From contig SSFF01000003.1 in NCBI GenBank assembly GCA_008015235.1, positions 62,001-126,000 of the forward strand: a stretch of DNA of 64,000 bases. Direction: 5' to 3'. The DNA is from Rhodoferax sp. GTDB taxonomy: Bacteria; Pseudomonadota; Gammaproteobacteria; Burkholderiales; Burkholderiaceae_C. The notes beneath the pieces were generated by a model that was not told where the DNA came from, did not search any database, and saw only the letters and a list, made by a program, of their open reading frames with translations. A program made the position numbers and the translations under genes. Below are positions 1 through 8,129 of the stretch, piece after piece; position 1 is the stretch's first letter; every line of letters begins with the position of its first letter.

Positions 1-1304
1 TCGAGCTGCACTCGCGCAGCGGCCGCCAGACCATGGGCGTGCTGCTGTTCCAGGACCTGGCCGTGGTGCCGTGCCTGATCGTGCTGCCCGCGCTGGCTGC
101 ACCGGGCGAGAGTCTGCTGTCGGCATTGGCCATTGCTGCAGCCCAGGCCATGGCGGTACTGGCGGTGCTGGTCTGGCTGGGCCAGCGCTACCTGGGGCGC
201 GTCTTTGCGAAGTTTGCCCAGCACCGCTCGGACGAGCTGCTGGTGCTGGTCACCCTGTGGGTGGTGGTCGCGCTGTCCTATGCCACGGCATTGAGCGGCC
301 TGTCCATGGCGCTGGGGGCCTTCGTGGGCGGCATGCTGATTTCGGAAACCATCTACCGCCACCAGGTGGAGGCCGATATCCGGCCGTTCCGCGACATCCT
401 GCTGGGTCTGTTCTTCGTCACCATCGGCATGATGCTGGACCTGCACTTCGTGCTGGCTAACCTGCACAAGCTGGCACTGGCCGTGCTGCTGCTCATCGGT
501 GGCAAGGGCTTGGTCATGCTGCTGGTCACCCGGGCGTTCAAGACCCCCCTGGTCACGGCACTGCGCACGGCGGCCCAGCTGGCGCAGGCCGGGGAGTTCG
601 GTCTGGTGCTGGTGGAGCTGGCCCGCACCCTGCGCCTGATTCCGCAGGACGTGTTCCAGATCACGCTTTCGGCCATGCTTATTTCCATGTTCGTGGCCCC
701 CTTCCTGATCCGCAAGGCCGCCAGCCTGGCCGTGGACCTTGGGCGCAGCGACTGGGCCCATGGCGCCACCATCATCCAGAACGTGGCCGTGCATAGCATG
801 GACCTCAAGGAGCACGTCGTCATCTGCGGCTACGGGCGCACCGGCCAGCGCATTGCCGACCTGCTGCAGCGCGAGTCCATTCCCTTCATCGCGCTCGATG
901 CCGACCCGCAGCGCATCCGTGCGGCCCAGCAGGAGGGCGTGAATGTGGTGTTCGGCAGTGCCGACCGGGCCGAGGTGCTGCAGGCTGCCGGCCTGGGCCG
1001 TGCCCGCGCCCTGGTGGTGAGCTACCCCGACATCCATTCCGCCGAGCACGTCATCCGACTGGCCCATGCGCGCCGACCGGGCCTGCCCATCGTGGTGCGC
1101 GCCAGCGACGACAAGGACGTGGCCCGGCTCAAGGCCGTGGGGGCCACCGAAGTGATCCCCGAGGTACTCGAAAGCGGCCTGCTGATCGCGGCCGAGACCC
1201 TGGTGGCCGTGGGGGTGCCCATGAAGAAGGCCATGGGCCACGTGCGCGCTATTCGCGCCACCCGCTACGCCTCAAGGCGCGGCGACTACGAGCAGCCTGG
1301 TTGA
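1..1304 (+). CDS. Kef-type monovalent cation:proton antiporter, 5' truncated by the window
   Basis: The open frame is continuous from position 3, so the start lies outside the window and about 434 residues are visible. The upstream residues (ELHSRSGRQTMGVLLFQDLA) match the middle of the CPA2 (Kef/YbaL) membrane domain. Several hydrophobic segments follow, up to about position 740. A cytoplasmic RCK/TrkA-N domain starts near 805, with the nucleotide-binding motif GYGRTG and the acidic end of beta-2 (ALDADP). Kef systems exchange K+ or Na+ for H+ across the inner membrane and are gated by the RCK domain. The tail after the RCK fold is short and I see no TrkA-C domain. Substrate ion and gating ligand (glutathione adducts in KefB/KefC) cannot be read from sequence. 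Confidence 0.9.
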   Translation, partial: ELHSRSGRQTMGVLLFQDLAVVPCLIVLPALAAPGESLLSALAIAAAQAMAVLAVLVWLGQRYLGRVFAKFAQHRSDELLVLVTLWVVVALSYATALSGLSMALGAFVGGMLISETIYRHQVEADIRPFRDILLGLFFVTIGMMLDLHFVLANLHKLALAVLLLIGGKGLVMLLVTRAFKTPLVTALRTAAQLAQAGEFGLVLVELARTLRLIPQDVFQITLSAMLISMFVAPFLIRKAASLAVDLGRSDWAHGATIIQNVAVHSMDLKEHVVICGYGRTGQRIADLLQRESIPFIALDADPQRIRAAQQEGVNVVFGSADRAEVLQAAGLGRARALVVSYPDIHSAEHVIRLAHARRPGLPIVVRASDDKDVARLKAVGATEVIPEVLESGLLIAAETLVAVGVPMKKAMGHVRAIRATRYASRRGDYEQPG

Positions 1305-1305
1305 T

Positions 1306-1357
1306 GCATTATTGGCACCTGCCCCGCATATGGATTGGACAGCTTGCTATCAATAGT
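1306..1357 (-). repeat. Intergenic repeat family, copy 1 (reverse orientation)
   Basis: Read on the minus strand this has the family signature: CTATTGATAG inverted arms, then about 20 variable bases, ATGCGGGG, and a CCAAT-rich end. It sits in the 61-bp gap between the convergent antiporter and thioesterase genes. Divergent from the best-formed copies at 48340, 56484 and 61798. Confidence 0.5.
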
Positions 1358-1365
1358 GAAGCAAT

Positions 1366-1806
1366 TCAGGTGCCCGACTGGTTCATCACCACGCCCGGTG
1401 CACCGGCCAGCAGGGCCGCGCGCAGGTCGTCCGGCAGTGCCGCCTTGGTGTAGGCCGGGGTGCTGACCAGTACATAGGCCAGCTCGGCCTGGGCCACGGC
1501 GGCGCCGCTGGCGGCGTTGAAGAACTCCATCGCCAGCGCGAACGACGTGGTGCCGGTGCGTGCCGTGCGCACGCGCACGCCCAGTACGTCGTCAAAGCGG
1601 GCCGGGGCTTTCCAGTCGATGCTGTAGTGCACCACCTGGGTGTCGAGCTGGCGCACCAGCAGTTTCTGGATGCCGCCAAAAATGGCGCGGAAGTATTCAG
1701 TGGCCGCCAGGTCGGCGTAGTCGCCATAGCGGGCGTTGAACACCACCAGCTGGGCATCGCATTCGCCGTAGCGCACGCGGGTGAGGAAGGTAAAGGGCGT
1801 CGTCAT
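1366..1806 (-). CDS. Acyl-CoA thioesterase, 4HBT/YbgC-like hotdog fold
   Basis: A 146-residue protein, the usual size of a single hotdog domain. The N-terminal stretch VRYGECDAQLVVFNARYGDY corresponds to the YbgC/4HBT active-site strand and helix, where the acidic residue polarises the attacking water. Such enzymes hydrolyse acyl-CoA thioesters in the cytoplasm. It starts three bases after the stop of the enoyl-CoA hydratase gene, so the two are probably co-transcribed and act on the same acyl-CoA pool. The chain length or aromatic nature of the substrate cannot be told. Confidence 0.85.
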   Translation of the reverse strand: MTTPFTFLTRVRYGECDAQLVVFNARYGDYADLAATEYFRAIFGGIQKLLVRQLDTQVVHYSIDWKAPARFDDVLGVRVRTARTGTTSFALAMEFFNAASGAAVAQAELAYVLVSTPAYTKAALPDDLRAALLAGAPGVVMNQSGT

Positions 1807-1809
1807 GCT

Positions 1810-2586
1810 TCAGGCTTTATGGCTGTAGTGGGGTGTGCGTTTTTCCAGAAAGGCGGCAATGCCTTCCTGCGCGTCGGGCGTGAGCGTGGCGCGGGCCATG
1901 GTGTCGCAGGCCAGGACATAAGCCTGCGCCTGGGGCAGGTCCACCTGGCGGTAGAACGCCTGCTTGCCCAATGCCTTGGAGTGCTGGCTGCCGCGCGTGG
2001 CGCGCTGCACCAGATCGAGCGTGGCGGCTTCCAGTTCGGCGGCGGGCACGGCGTGGTTGATGAGGCCCCACTCAGCCGCCGTGGTCGCGTCGATGGCGTC
2101 GCCCGTCATGGCCATTTCCAGTGCCCGCTTGCGACCGATGTTGCGCGCCACCGCCACCAGCGGCGTATGGCAGAACAGCCCGGCCTTTCCGCCGGGAATC
2201 GCGAACGACGCGGTATCGGCTGCCACGGCCAGGTCACAGGTGGCCACCAGCTGGCAGCCCGCGGCCGTGGCCAGCGCATGCACACGCGCCACCACCGGCT
2301 GCGGCATGGCCTGCACCGTGTCCATCATGGCGGTGCACACGGCAAACAGGGCCTGCGCCTGCTCCAGACTGGCACCGGCCATGTCGCCGAAGTTGTGACC
2401 GGCGCTGAACACCGGGCCGTTGGCCGCGAGGATGACACCACGTGCGCTGCTGGCTGCGATGGTTTGCAGTGCGGAGGTCAACTCCTGCATTACGTCCAGC
2501 GCCAGGGCGTTGCGTTTTTCGGGGCGGTTCAGGGTGACGGTGGTGATGCCGTCGTCGGTGGTGATGAGCAGGTGGCGGTAGTCCAT
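1810..2586 (-). CDS. Enoyl-CoA hydratase/isomerase family protein
   Basis: A 258-residue crotonase-fold protein. TVTLNRPEKRNALALDVMQE is the family's first conserved block, and FSAGHNFGDMAG forms the oxyanion-hole loop that binds the CoA thioester carbonyl. The second block at the trimer interface (ALATAAGCQLVATCDLAVA) is present. The Glu pair of classical hydratases is not clearly conserved: the region corresponding to Glu144/Glu164 reads AVAADTASFAIPGGKAGLF. Hydratase activity is therefore uncertain, and isomerase or hydrolase activity is possible. The ATG at 2586 is preferred over a GTG six bases upstream. It heads a two-gene unit with the thioesterase. Confidence 0.85.
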   Translation of the reverse strand: MDYRHLLITTDDGITTVTLNRPEKRNALALDVMQELTSALQTIAASSARGVILAANGPVFSAGHNFGDMAGASLEQAQALFAVCTAMMDTVQAMPQPVVARVHALATAAGCQLVATCDLAVAADTASFAIPGGKAGLFCHTPLVAVARNIGRKRALEMAMTGDAIDATTAAEWGLINHAVPAAELEAATLDLVQRATRGSQHSKALGKQAFYRQVDLPQAQAYVLACDTMARATLTPDAQEGIAAFLEKRTPHYSHKA

Positions 2587-2647
2587 GCGCACATTGTGGC
2601 AGTGCCCGTGCTAGCCAGGCAAACGCTGCACGGTGTTACAAAGCGGC

Positions 2648-3286
2648 ATGGCATCCACACCCGAACCCCTGAATCCGGACCAGGCCCTGCAGCGCTTGGC
2701 GGCCTACCTGCAGCGGCCCGGCCGCAGCATCATTGGCCTGATGGGCCCGCCCGGCGCCGGCAAGTCCACGCTGTCGGCACGCATCGTGGCGCACTTCGGC
2801 ACCCAGGCCCAGGTCGTACCCATGGACGGCTACCACCTTGCCAACTCCGAACTGGAGCGTCTGGACCGGCGCGGCCGCAAGGGTGCGCCCGACACCTTTG
2901 ACGCCTGGGGCTATGTGGTCCTGCTGCAGCGCCTGCGCCAGCAGGCCGCAGACGAGGTGGTGTATGCCCCCGAGTTCCGGCGCACGCTCAAGGAACCCAT
3001 TGCCGGCGCCATTCCCATCGCGTCGGATGTACGCCTGCTGATTGCCGAGGGCAACTACCTGGGGCTGGACACGGGTGCCTGGGCCGGTGTGGCACCACTG
3101 CTCGACGAGCTCTGGTATGTGGAGGTCGACGATGCCCTGCGCCGCCAGCGCCTCACTGCGCGCCACATACAGTTTGGCCGCACGCCCGAGGACGCAGCGC
3201 GCTGGGTCGAAGTTACCGACGAGCCCAACGCCCGCCTCATTGCCGGCACCCGCGCCCGGGCGCAGTGCGTGGTGCGGCTGGACTAA
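2648..3286 (+). CDS. P-loop kinase, YggC/uridine kinase-pantothenate kinase-like
   Basis: A 212-residue nucleotide kinase of the phosphoribulokinase/uridine kinase superfamily. It shows Walker A GPPGAGKSTL, the substrate-side motif MDGYHL, and LLIAEGNYL as the Walker B-like strand; an Arg-rich lid (RRQRLTARHI) follows. The pattern matches the YggC subgroup, which is often annotated as nucleoside or fructose kinase without a proven substrate. ATG 2648 is chosen over a GTG at 2633. It ends convergently with the MFS gene, overlapping it by four bases. Confidence 0.8.
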   Translation: MASTPEPLNPDQALQRLAAYLQRPGRSIIGLMGPPGAGKSTLSARIVAHFGTQAQVVPMDGYHLANSELERLDRRGRKGAPDTFDAWGYVVLLQRLRQQAADEVVYAPEFRRTLKEPIAGAIPIASDVRLLIAEGNYLGLDTGAWAGVAPLLDELWYVEVDDALRRQRLTARHIQFGRTPEDAARWVEVTDEPNARLIAGTRARAQCVVRLD

Positions 3287-4458
3287 GCGGTCTTGGGGGC
3301 TGCCGCGGTCTGACCGCGGTGCCACAGCAGGCCTGCGGCCATGAGCGCCACGGGAATCAGCGAACCCCAGTTCAGCAGGGTCCAGCCGCTGGTGGTGACC
3401 AGCGCGCCCGACGCGAAGGAGGTCGTGGCCATGACCGCGAACACCACGAAGTTGATGGCGCCCTGGGCGCGGTCCTTTTCCTCGGGGCGGTAGGCGCCCA
3501 AGGAGAGCGTGGTGCTGCCGGTGAACAGGAAGTTCCAGCCCACGCCCAGCAGGAACAGGGCGATGGTGAACTGGTGCAGGTCCTGCCCCGACAGTGCCAC
3601 CACGATGCAGGCCAGGTTCAGTGCCACACCGGCCCACATCACATTCGCGGTACCGAAGCGCTTGATCAGGTGCCCGGTGAAGAAGCCCGGGGCGAACATG
3701 CCGATCACATGCCACTCCAGCACCCAGGCCGCGTCGTCAAAATTGAGTCCGCACTGTTGCATGGCCAGCGGCGTGGCGGCCATCAGCAGGTTCATCACGC
3801 CGTAGCTCAGTGCCGCACTGCCGCAGGCCACGATGAACACCGGCTGGCGGGCGATCTCCCACATGGGGCGCCCGGTGGAAGCGCCGGCCTTGGGCGGCTG
3901 GTGCGCGGGGAACTGCACCAGGGCCATGAGCAGCATGGCCAGCAGCCCCACCACCGCCAGCACCACGTAGGCCCCGGCAAAGGGCACTTCCAGCAGGCTG
4001 CGCGACTTGGCCGCCAGGTTCGGGCCAATGACGGCGCCGATCAAGCCCCCGGCCATCACCAGCGACACCGCCTTTTCGCGCAGCGGCATGTCCACCAGCT
4101 CGGCCGCGGCAAAGCGGTACAGCTGGCCGTTGGCGCTGTAGTAGCCGGCAATCACGGTCGCGGCCACCACCACCCAGAACTGCTTCTCCGCCACGCCCCA
4201 GGCACCGAGCAGGGCCGACAACACCGCTACAGCCAAGCCAATCTGGAACGAAGTCTTGCGCCCGAAGCGGCTTTGCGTACGCGCCACCAGCCCGGTGCTC
4301 AATGCGCCGCCGACCACATAGCCCATGACCGGCAAGGTCGCCATCCAGCCATAGGGCGCCAGGGCGAAACCGACCAGGCCATTGATGGCGATGAAGGTGA
4401 CGTTGTTGGTGAGGAACAAGCCCTGGCACAGGGCCAGCAGCCAAAGATTGCGGTTCAT
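3283..4458 (-). CDS. Major facilitator superfamily transporter
   Basis: 391 residues, about 12 hydrophobic segments, with the MFS loop 2-3 signature in the form SRFGRKTSFQIG. The central loop near residue 190 (HQPPKAG) separates the two six-helix halves. MFS carriers are inner-membrane secondary transporters. The best general resemblance is to small drug or metabolite exporters, but no substrate is assigned. The gene is divergent from ubiU, and its promoter must lie within 4459-4616, the region that also carries the Crp/Fnr-type box. Confidence 0.85.
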   Translation of the reverse strand: MNRNLWLLALCQGLFLTNNVTFIAINGLVGFALAPYGWMATLPVMGYVVGGALSTGLVARTQSRFGRKTSFQIGLAVAVLSALLGAWGVAEKQFWVVVAATVIAGYYSANGQLYRFAAAELVDMPLREKAVSLVMAGGLIGAVIGPNLAAKSRSLLEVPFAGAYVVLAVVGLLAMLLMALVQFPAHQPPKAGASTGRPMWEIARQPVFIVACGSAALSYGVMNLLMAATPLAMQQCGLNFDDAAWVLEWHVIGMFAPGFFTGHLIKRFGTANVMWAGVALNLACIVVALSGQDLHQFTIALFLLGVGWNFLFTGSTTLSLGAYRPEEKDRAQGAINFVVFAVMATTSFASGALVTTSGWTLLNWGSLIPVALMAAGLLWHRGQTAAAPKTA

Positions 4459-4543
4459 GGGGTGCTTTGATACGGTGGGGGGTACGCAGGATTATCGGGT
4501 TTTCTGCTGGGGATTGTCCGGTGCCGGGGAATTTTCAAAGGAG

Positions 4544-4585
4544 TTGACATAGGTCAGTGCGTGCCAAAACCACCCCTGCTACCTT
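4544..4585 (+). promoter_or_regulatory. Candidate Crp/Fnr-family box and -10 upstream of ubiU
   Basis: TTGAC-ATAG-GTCAG at 4544-4557 matches the 14-bp dyad TTGAY-N4-RTCAA at nine of ten arm positions. Its centre (4550.5) lies 29.5 bp before TACCTT at 4580-4585, the spacing expected for a class II activator site centred at -41.5. The ubiU start codon is at 4617. Anaerobic induction of ubiUVT by FNR-type regulators is known from gammaproteobacteria; here it is inferred from the box. Confidence 0.6.
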
Positions 4586-4616
4586 CGCCCGCTTTAGTGT
4601 TCACGAAGCACACACC

Positions 4617-5672
4617 ATGAATTCCACTACTTTGGAGCGCGAAGCCGCGGCCCCAGCCTCAGCGGCTGCGCCCATGGAGCTGGTCTGCCCGGCCGGCAGC
4701 CTGCCCGCTCTCAAAACCGCCATCGACCACGGCGCCGACTGCGTCTACCTCGGCTTTCGCGACGCCACCAACGCGCGCAACTTCGCCGGGCTGAACTTCG
4801 ACGAAAAAGCCATCGCGCAGGGCATCGAGTACGCGCACAGCCGTGGCCGCAAGGTGCTCGTGGCCCTGAACACCTACCCGCAAGCGGCCAGCCCGCAGCT
4901 GTGGCAGGCCGCCATCGACCGCGCAGCCAATGCCAGTGTCGATGCCGTCATCCTGGCCGACCCCGGCCTCATGGCCTACGCCGCCAAGCACCAGCCCCAG
5001 CTGCGCCTGCACCTGTCGGTGCAGGGTTCGGCCACCAACTACGAGGCCATCAACTTCTACCACCAGCACTTTGGCATCCAGCGTGCGGTGCTGCCGCGCG
5101 TGCTGTCCATCGCCCAGGTGGAGCAGGTGCTGGAAAAGACCCCGGTCGAGATTGAAGTGTTCGGTTTTGGCAGCCTGTGCGTCATGGTCGAAGGCCGCTG
5201 CGCCCTGTCCAGCTACGCCACCGGCGAAGCCCCCAACACCAACGGCGTGTGCTCGCCGCCGAAGGCCGTGCGCTGGGTCGAAACCCCGCAGGGCCGCGAG
5301 TCGCGCCTTAACGGCGTGCTCATTGACCGCTACGCCCCGGGTGAAAACGCCGGTTACCCCACGCTGTGCAAAGGCCGTTTCGATGTCGGTGACGAGCATG
5401 ATTACTACGCCATTGAGGAGCCAACCAGCCTCAACACGCTCGAATTGTTGCCAAAACTCATGAAGATGGGCGTCAGCGCCATCAAGATCGAAGGCCGCCA
5501 GCGCAGCCCGGCCTACGTGGCCCAGGTCACCAAGGTCTGGCGCGAAGCCATCGACAACTGCCGTGCCAACCCGCACCGCTACTCGGCCAAACCGGCCTGG
5601 ATGGCCGACCTGGACAAGGTCGGTGAAGGACAGCAGCACACGCTGGGCGCCTACCACCGCAGTTGGAAATGA
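4617..5672 (+). CDS. ubiU: Ubiquinone biosynthesis protein UbiU (U32 peptidase family, 4Fe-4S)
   Basis: 351 residues. The body begins [20 protein letters not shown] and follows the E. coli YhbU/UbiU pattern. Four cysteines suited to the 4Fe-4S cluster appear in [21 protein letters not shown] and YPTLCKGRF. UbiU forms a heterodimer with UbiV that carries out oxygen-independent ring hydroxylation of the ubiquinone precursor. An extra 20 or so residues rich in Ala precede the conserved core. ATG 4617 is chosen; the upstream in-frame start would read through the putative promoter. It is the first gene of a six-gene run in which ubiV starts five bases after its stop. Confidence 0.95.
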   Translation: MNSTTLEREAAAPASAAAPMELVCPAGSLPALKTAIDHGADCVYLGFRDATNARNFAGLNFDEKAIAQGIEYAHSRGRKVLVALNTYPQAASPQLWQAAIDRAANASVDAVILADPGLMAYAAKHQPQLRLHLSVQGSATNYEAINFYHQHFGIQRAVLPRVLSIAQVEQVLEKTPVEIEVFGFGSLCVMVEGRCALSSYATGEAPNTNGVCSPPKAVRWVETPQGRESRLNGVLIDRYAPGENAGYPTLCKGRFDVGDEHDYYAIEEPTSLNTLELLPKLMKMGVSAIKIEGRQRSPAYVAQVTKVWREAIDNCRANPHRYSAKPAWMADLDKVGEGQQHTLGAYHRSWK

Positions 5673-5677
5673 ACACC

Positions 5678-6607
5678 ATGAAACTCTCTCTAGGCCCCCT
5701 GCAGTACTACTGGCCACGCCAGACTGTTTTCGACTTCTACCAGGAAGTCGCCAAGATGCCCGTGGACACCGTCTACGTCGGCGAAGCCGTGTGTTCGCGC
5801 CGCAAGGAGCTGCGCCTGGCCGACTGGTTGGACGTGGCCCGCATGCTGCGTGACGCGGGCAAGGAAGTGCTGCTGTCCACCATGACGCTGATCGAATCCA
5901 GCGCCGACGTGGGCACCCTGCACAAGATCACCGCCAACGGCGAATTTGCGGTCGAAGCCAATGACATGGGCGCCGTGCACTGCCTGGAAGGCAAGGCGCG
6001 CTTCGTGGCCGGGCCGCACTGCAACATCTACAACCTGCCCACCCTGCAGTGGCTGGCCCCCCTGGGCCTGGACCGCTGGGTGATTCCGCTGGAAATGGGT
6101 GCGGCCGACCTGGCCATCCTGCAAGCCGGCCGCCCCCTGGGCGTGCAGACCGAAGTGTTTGCCTACGGCCGCATGCCGCTGGCGTTCTCCGCCCGCTGCT
6201 TCACTGCCCGCCACAACAACCTGCCCAAGGACGACTGCCAGTTCCTGTGCATCGACCACCCCGACGGCCTGCTGCTGCGCACCCGCGAAAACGAAGGTTT
6301 CCTGGTGCTCAACGGCATCCAGACACAGTCGGCCAAGGTCTACAACCTGCTGCCCGACGTGGCCCAACTGCGCGCTCTGGGTGTGGACGTGCTGCGCATC
6401 AGCCCGCAGTCTGCGCACACCGGCGAGATCGTGGCGCTGTTTCGCGGCGTGGTGGACGGCAAGCTGTCGGCGGCAGATGCCAACGCACAGCTGCAGCCGC
6501 TGATGCCCGCGCAAGGTTGCAACGGCTACTGGCACGGCAAGCCGGGCCTGGAAACCTGGAAGGCCGACGCCCAGGGCACATTGCAACAGGTGCTTGAAGC
6601 TGCCTGA
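5678..6607 (+). CDS. ubiV: Ubiquinone biosynthesis protein UbiV (U32 peptidase family, 4Fe-4S)
   Basis: 309 residues starting [16 protein letters not shown], which aligns with the MKYSLGPVLWYWP start of E. coli YhbV. This supports ATG 5678 over TTG 5663 or ATG 5669. The four cluster cysteines are recognisable: [18 protein letters not shown] and [11 protein letters not shown]. It is the partner of UbiU in the anaerobic hydroxylase. The terminal CNGYW motif is also conserved. The conserved order ubiU-ubiV-ubiT supports the assignment. Confidence 0.95.
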   Translation: MKLSLGPLQYYWPRQTVFDFYQEVAKMPVDTVYVGEAVCSRRKELRLADWLDVARMLRDAGKEVLLSTMTLIESSADVGTLHKITANGEFAVEANDMGAVHCLEGKARFVAGPHCNIYNLPTLQWLAPLGLDRWVIPLEMGAADLAILQAGRPLGVQTEVFAYGRMPLAFSARCFTARHNNLPKDDCQFLCIDHPDGLLLRTRENEGFLVLNGIQTQSAKVYNLLPDVAQLRALGVDVLRISPQSAHTGEIVALFRGVVDGKLSAADANAQLQPLMPAQGCNGYWHGKPGLETWKADAQGTLQQVLEAA

Positions 6608-6626
6608 GATTCAAAGGACTACGACA

Positions 6627-7133
6627 ATGCAAGCCTCCCCCATGCTCCTGCCCAAGCCCGTGGGCGACGTGTTCTCGCGCCTGCCGGCCTACCCTGGCTC
6701 GCTCCTGTTCGTCACGGCCCTGAACCTGGCTTTGGCCAAGCAGTTGGGCGACGACGTGGGCGACATGCTCAAGGGAAAGAGTCTTCGCCTGTGTGTCACC
6801 GATGCACGCGTGGCTTTCGACTTTGCCTGGATCAATGGCCGCTTCGTCGCACGCCAGCCCAGCCGCCCCGACGCGGCGCCCGACCTCACCATCAGCGCCA
6901 GTGCCCACGACTTCGTGCTGCTGGCCCAGCGCAAGGAAGACCCGGACACCTTGTTCTTCAGCCGTCGCCTGGCCATGGAAGGCGACACCGAGCTGGGCCT
7001 GATGGTGAAGAACACCATCGACGCCATCGAGCTGCCGGTGTTCGACCCGCAGCAGTTTGCGCCGGTCAAGGTGCTGGGCCGCTTGCGCGAGCGCCTGCTG
7101 TCCACCGCCGTCATGGCGCGCAAGCACCACTAA
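6627..7133 (+). CDS. ubiT: Ubiquinone biosynthesis accessory factor UbiT (SCP2 domain)
   Basis: 168 residues with an SCP2-type lipid-binding fold: the stretches LTISASAHDFVLLAQRKEDP and FFSRRLAMEGDTELGLMVKN match YhbT/UbiT. UbiT is required for anaerobic ubiquinone synthesis and probably holds the polyprenylated intermediate. ATG 6627 follows AAAGGA and lies 19 bases after the ubiV stop; an upstream TTG inside ubiV is rejected. The next gene starts 13 bases downstream. Confidence 0.92.
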   Translation: MQASPMLLPKPVGDVFSRLPAYPGSLLFVTALNLALAKQLGDDVGDMLKGKSLRLCVTDARVAFDFAWINGRFVARQPSRPDAAPDLTISASAHDFVLLAQRKEDPDTLFFSRRLAMEGDTELGLMVKNTIDAIELPVFDPQQFAPVKVLGRLRERLLSTAVMARKHH

Positions 7134-7146
7134 AGCCTGTGCCTCC

Positions 7147-7536
7147 ATGAGCACCGCCGCACTGCCCTTGGTGTACTCCTGCTCCGGCTGTTCCAGCGCG
7201 GCGCAGCTTGCCAACCACCTGGCGGTGCAGCTCGACCGCAGTGGCGACGCCGAAATGTCCTGCATAGCGGGCGTGGGGGGCGATGTGCCGCACTTGCTCA
7301 AGCCCGCCAAATCCGGTCGCCCCATCATTGCTCTGGACGGTTGCCCGCTGGTCTGTGTGCAAAGCTGTCTGGCGCGCCACGGGCTGGTGCCCAGCCGCCA
7401 CTACCAGCTGCACCACTACGGCGTGAAGAAGCGCAACCACGCCGACTTCGAACCGGCCCAGGCGCAAGAGCTGCTGGCCATGGTGCAGGCCGACCTGCGT
7501 GCCGCCGTTCCCCAGCACGCGCAGGCCGCCGAATGA
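7147..7536 (+). CDS. DGC-domain putative metal-binding protein inside the ubi cluster
   Basis: 129 residues with seven cysteines, in the motifs YSCSGCS (near residues 10-14), MSCIAG and ALDGCPLVCVQSCL. The last contains the Asp-Gly-Cys triad that defines the DGC family (PF08859), whose members have no established function but are predicted to bind zinc or another metal. It lies between ubiT and ubiX, and its stop overlaps the ubiX start as ATGA, so it is translated with the pathway genes. Whether it takes part in ubiquinone synthesis, for example in Fe-S supply to UbiU/UbiV, is unknown. Codon usage matches the neighbours. Confidence 0.85.
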   Translation: MSTAALPLVYSCSGCSSAAQLANHLAVQLDRSGDAEMSCIAGVGGDVPHLLKPAKSGRPIIALDGCPLVCVQSCLARHGLVPSRHYQLHHYGVKKRNHADFEPAQAQELLAMVQADLRAAVPQHAQAAE

Positions 7537-8120
7537 ATACAGAGCCGCGCCGCATCATCGTCGCCATCTCGGGCGCCAGCGGCGCCGTGTACGGTGTGCG
7601 CCTGCTGCAGATGCTGCGTGAAATCCCTGGCGTACAAACCCACCTCACTGTATCTGCGGCGGGCTACCTGAACCTGCGCCAGGAACTGGACATGGGCCCG
7701 GACGAACTGCACCCGCTCGCCGACGTGGTCTACCCCGTGGCCGACGTGGGCGCGGCCATCGCCAGCGGCTCGTTCCGTGCGGACGGCATGGTGGTGGCGC
7801 CCTGCTCCATGCGCACCCTGGGCAGCGTGGCCCATGCGCTCAGCGACAACCTCATTGCCCGCGCGGCCGACGTCATGCTCAAGGAGCGCCGCCGCCTCAT
7901 CCTCATGGTGCGCGAAACTCCGCTGCACCTGGCCCACCTGCGCAACATGACCGCCGCCACCGAGATGGGCGCCATCGTGTTCCCGCCCGTGCCCGCCTTC
8001 TACCAGCGCCCCACCAGCATTGATGAGATGGTGACGCACAGCGTGAGCCGCGTCATCGACCTGCTGGACCTGCCCCAGCCCGACGCCCCGCGCTGGCAGG
8101 GTCTGCCTTCCAAAGACTGA
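7533..8120 (+). CDS. ubiX: Flavin prenyltransferase UbiX
   Basis: 195 residues, the normal UbiX length. IIVAISGASGAVYGVRLLQ is the N-terminal flavin-binding block, VVAPCSMRTLGSVAHALSDN the conserved central motif, and RRLILMVRETPLHLAHLRNM carries the dimethylallyl-phosphate and flavin contacts. UbiX joins dimethylallyl phosphate to FMN to give the prenyl-FMN cofactor of UbiD. The start ATG overlaps the stop of the DGC gene, and ubiD begins nine bases after its stop, which fits coupled production of cofactor and decarboxylase. Confidence 0.96.
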   Translation: MNTEPRRIIVAISGASGAVYGVRLLQMLREIPGVQTHLTVSAAGYLNLRQELDMGPDELHPLADVVYPVADVGAAIASGSFRADGMVVAPCSMRTLGSVAHALSDNLIARAADVMLKERRRLILMVRETPLHLAHLRNMTAATEMGAIVFPPVPAFYQRPTSIDEMVTHSVSRVIDLLDLPQPDAPRWQGLPSKD

Positions 8121-8129
8121 ACTCACCCC

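Noticed and set aside
1305..1330. TGGCAC-containing sequence as a sigma-54 -24 element
   Set aside because: No TTGCA-type -12 element follows at the right distance and no gene starts downstream on that strand.
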